Source of the DNA: Wenzhouxiangella sp. XN79A | GTDB lineage: Bacteria > Pseudomonadota > Gammaproteobacteria > Xanthomonadales > Wenzhouxiangellaceae | Reading direction: 5' to 3' | Assembly: GCF_012272825.1 (NCBI RefSeq) | Contig: NZ_JAAWWS010000142.1 | Coordinates: forward strand, 62,001-126,000 | DNA: 64,000 nt | Part shown: positions 63,957-64,000 of the stretch, piece after piece | How the letters are laid out: the number at the start of each line of letters is the position of its first letter | Position numbering within the stretch: position 1 is the stretch's first letter | Notes under the pieces: generated by a model | The model's database searches: none | What the model saw: only the letters and a program-made list of their open reading frames with translations | Told to the model about the DNA's origin: nothing | Position numbers and translations under genes: made by a program

Positions 63957-64000
63957 ATGGAAGCCCGCTATTTTCCTACGGGAATCCGGTTTCGTCAAGG

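Overview
The window is chromosomal DNA of a GC-rich gammaproteobacterium. Gene order points to the Xanthomonadales/Lysobacterales side of the class, possibly a Wenzhouxiangella-like lineage; this is inference from synteny and motifs, not from a marker-gene tree. The run smpB-ratA-ratB / bamE / fur / recN / grpE-dnaK-dnaJ / dapB-carA-carB-greA-rpfE-recJ-prfB-lysS resembles the arrangement around the Xanthomonas rpf region. Three secreted proteins end in a short [IV]F-x-D-[GS]-FE motif, and a fourth carries a similar motif just after its signal peptide.

Layout. 1-11.2 kb is an envelope and secretion region: a large RHS/YD-repeat protein running off the left edge, a beta-helix protein with six Cys-rich repeats, a membrane-anchored winged-helix/TPR regulator, TruC, an NTF2-like secreted protein and a bacterial expansin. 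11.2-24.4 kb is mixed: a lipoprotein esterase with an apparent frameshift, two SDR dehydrogenases, a class I HMG-CoA reductase with an unusual N-terminal domain, a small PAS protein, glutaminase, a DUF2959 lipoprotein, a GAF-EAL phosphodiesterase, and a three-gene overlapping wall-hydrolase cluster. 24.4-31.6 kb is the conserved aat-(FemAB-like)-trxB / ftsK-lolA block, with an 11-unit REPIN array of exact 95-bp period between ftsK and lolA. 31.6-41 kb holds transporters, pyrC, a coupled sbtA-sbtB-sua5 group, a TerB/DUF697 protein and a blaI-blaR-like pair whose peptidase is fused to a TonB-like C-terminal domain, followed by a small paralogue of that domain. 41-42.2 kb is a 0.86-kb spacer of repeats and a MITE-like insertion abutting tmRNA. 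42.3-62.2 kb is housekeeping. 62.3-63.9 kb has two secreted proteins (one metzincin-like) and tRNA-Asn.

The genes connect in several ways. GrpE and DnaK each sit behind a good sigma-32 promoter match. CarAB, PyrC and Sua5 all belong to bicarbonate-consuming pathways, and a candidate bicarbonate importer with its PII regulator is encoded among them. Wall-modifying enzymes (lytic transglycosylase, Bax-like glucosaminidase, polysaccharide deacetylase, expansin) are concentrated in the first third.

Non-coding structure is rich: the REPIN array and one isolated REPIN, two elements with 20-24 bp terminal inverted repeats sharing a core, a long palindrome, a four-helix-bundle gene bounded by inverted heptamer repeats inside the carAB operon, an ORF-less inverted-repeat element between prfB and lysS, and tandem copies of the sequence that follows tmRNA.
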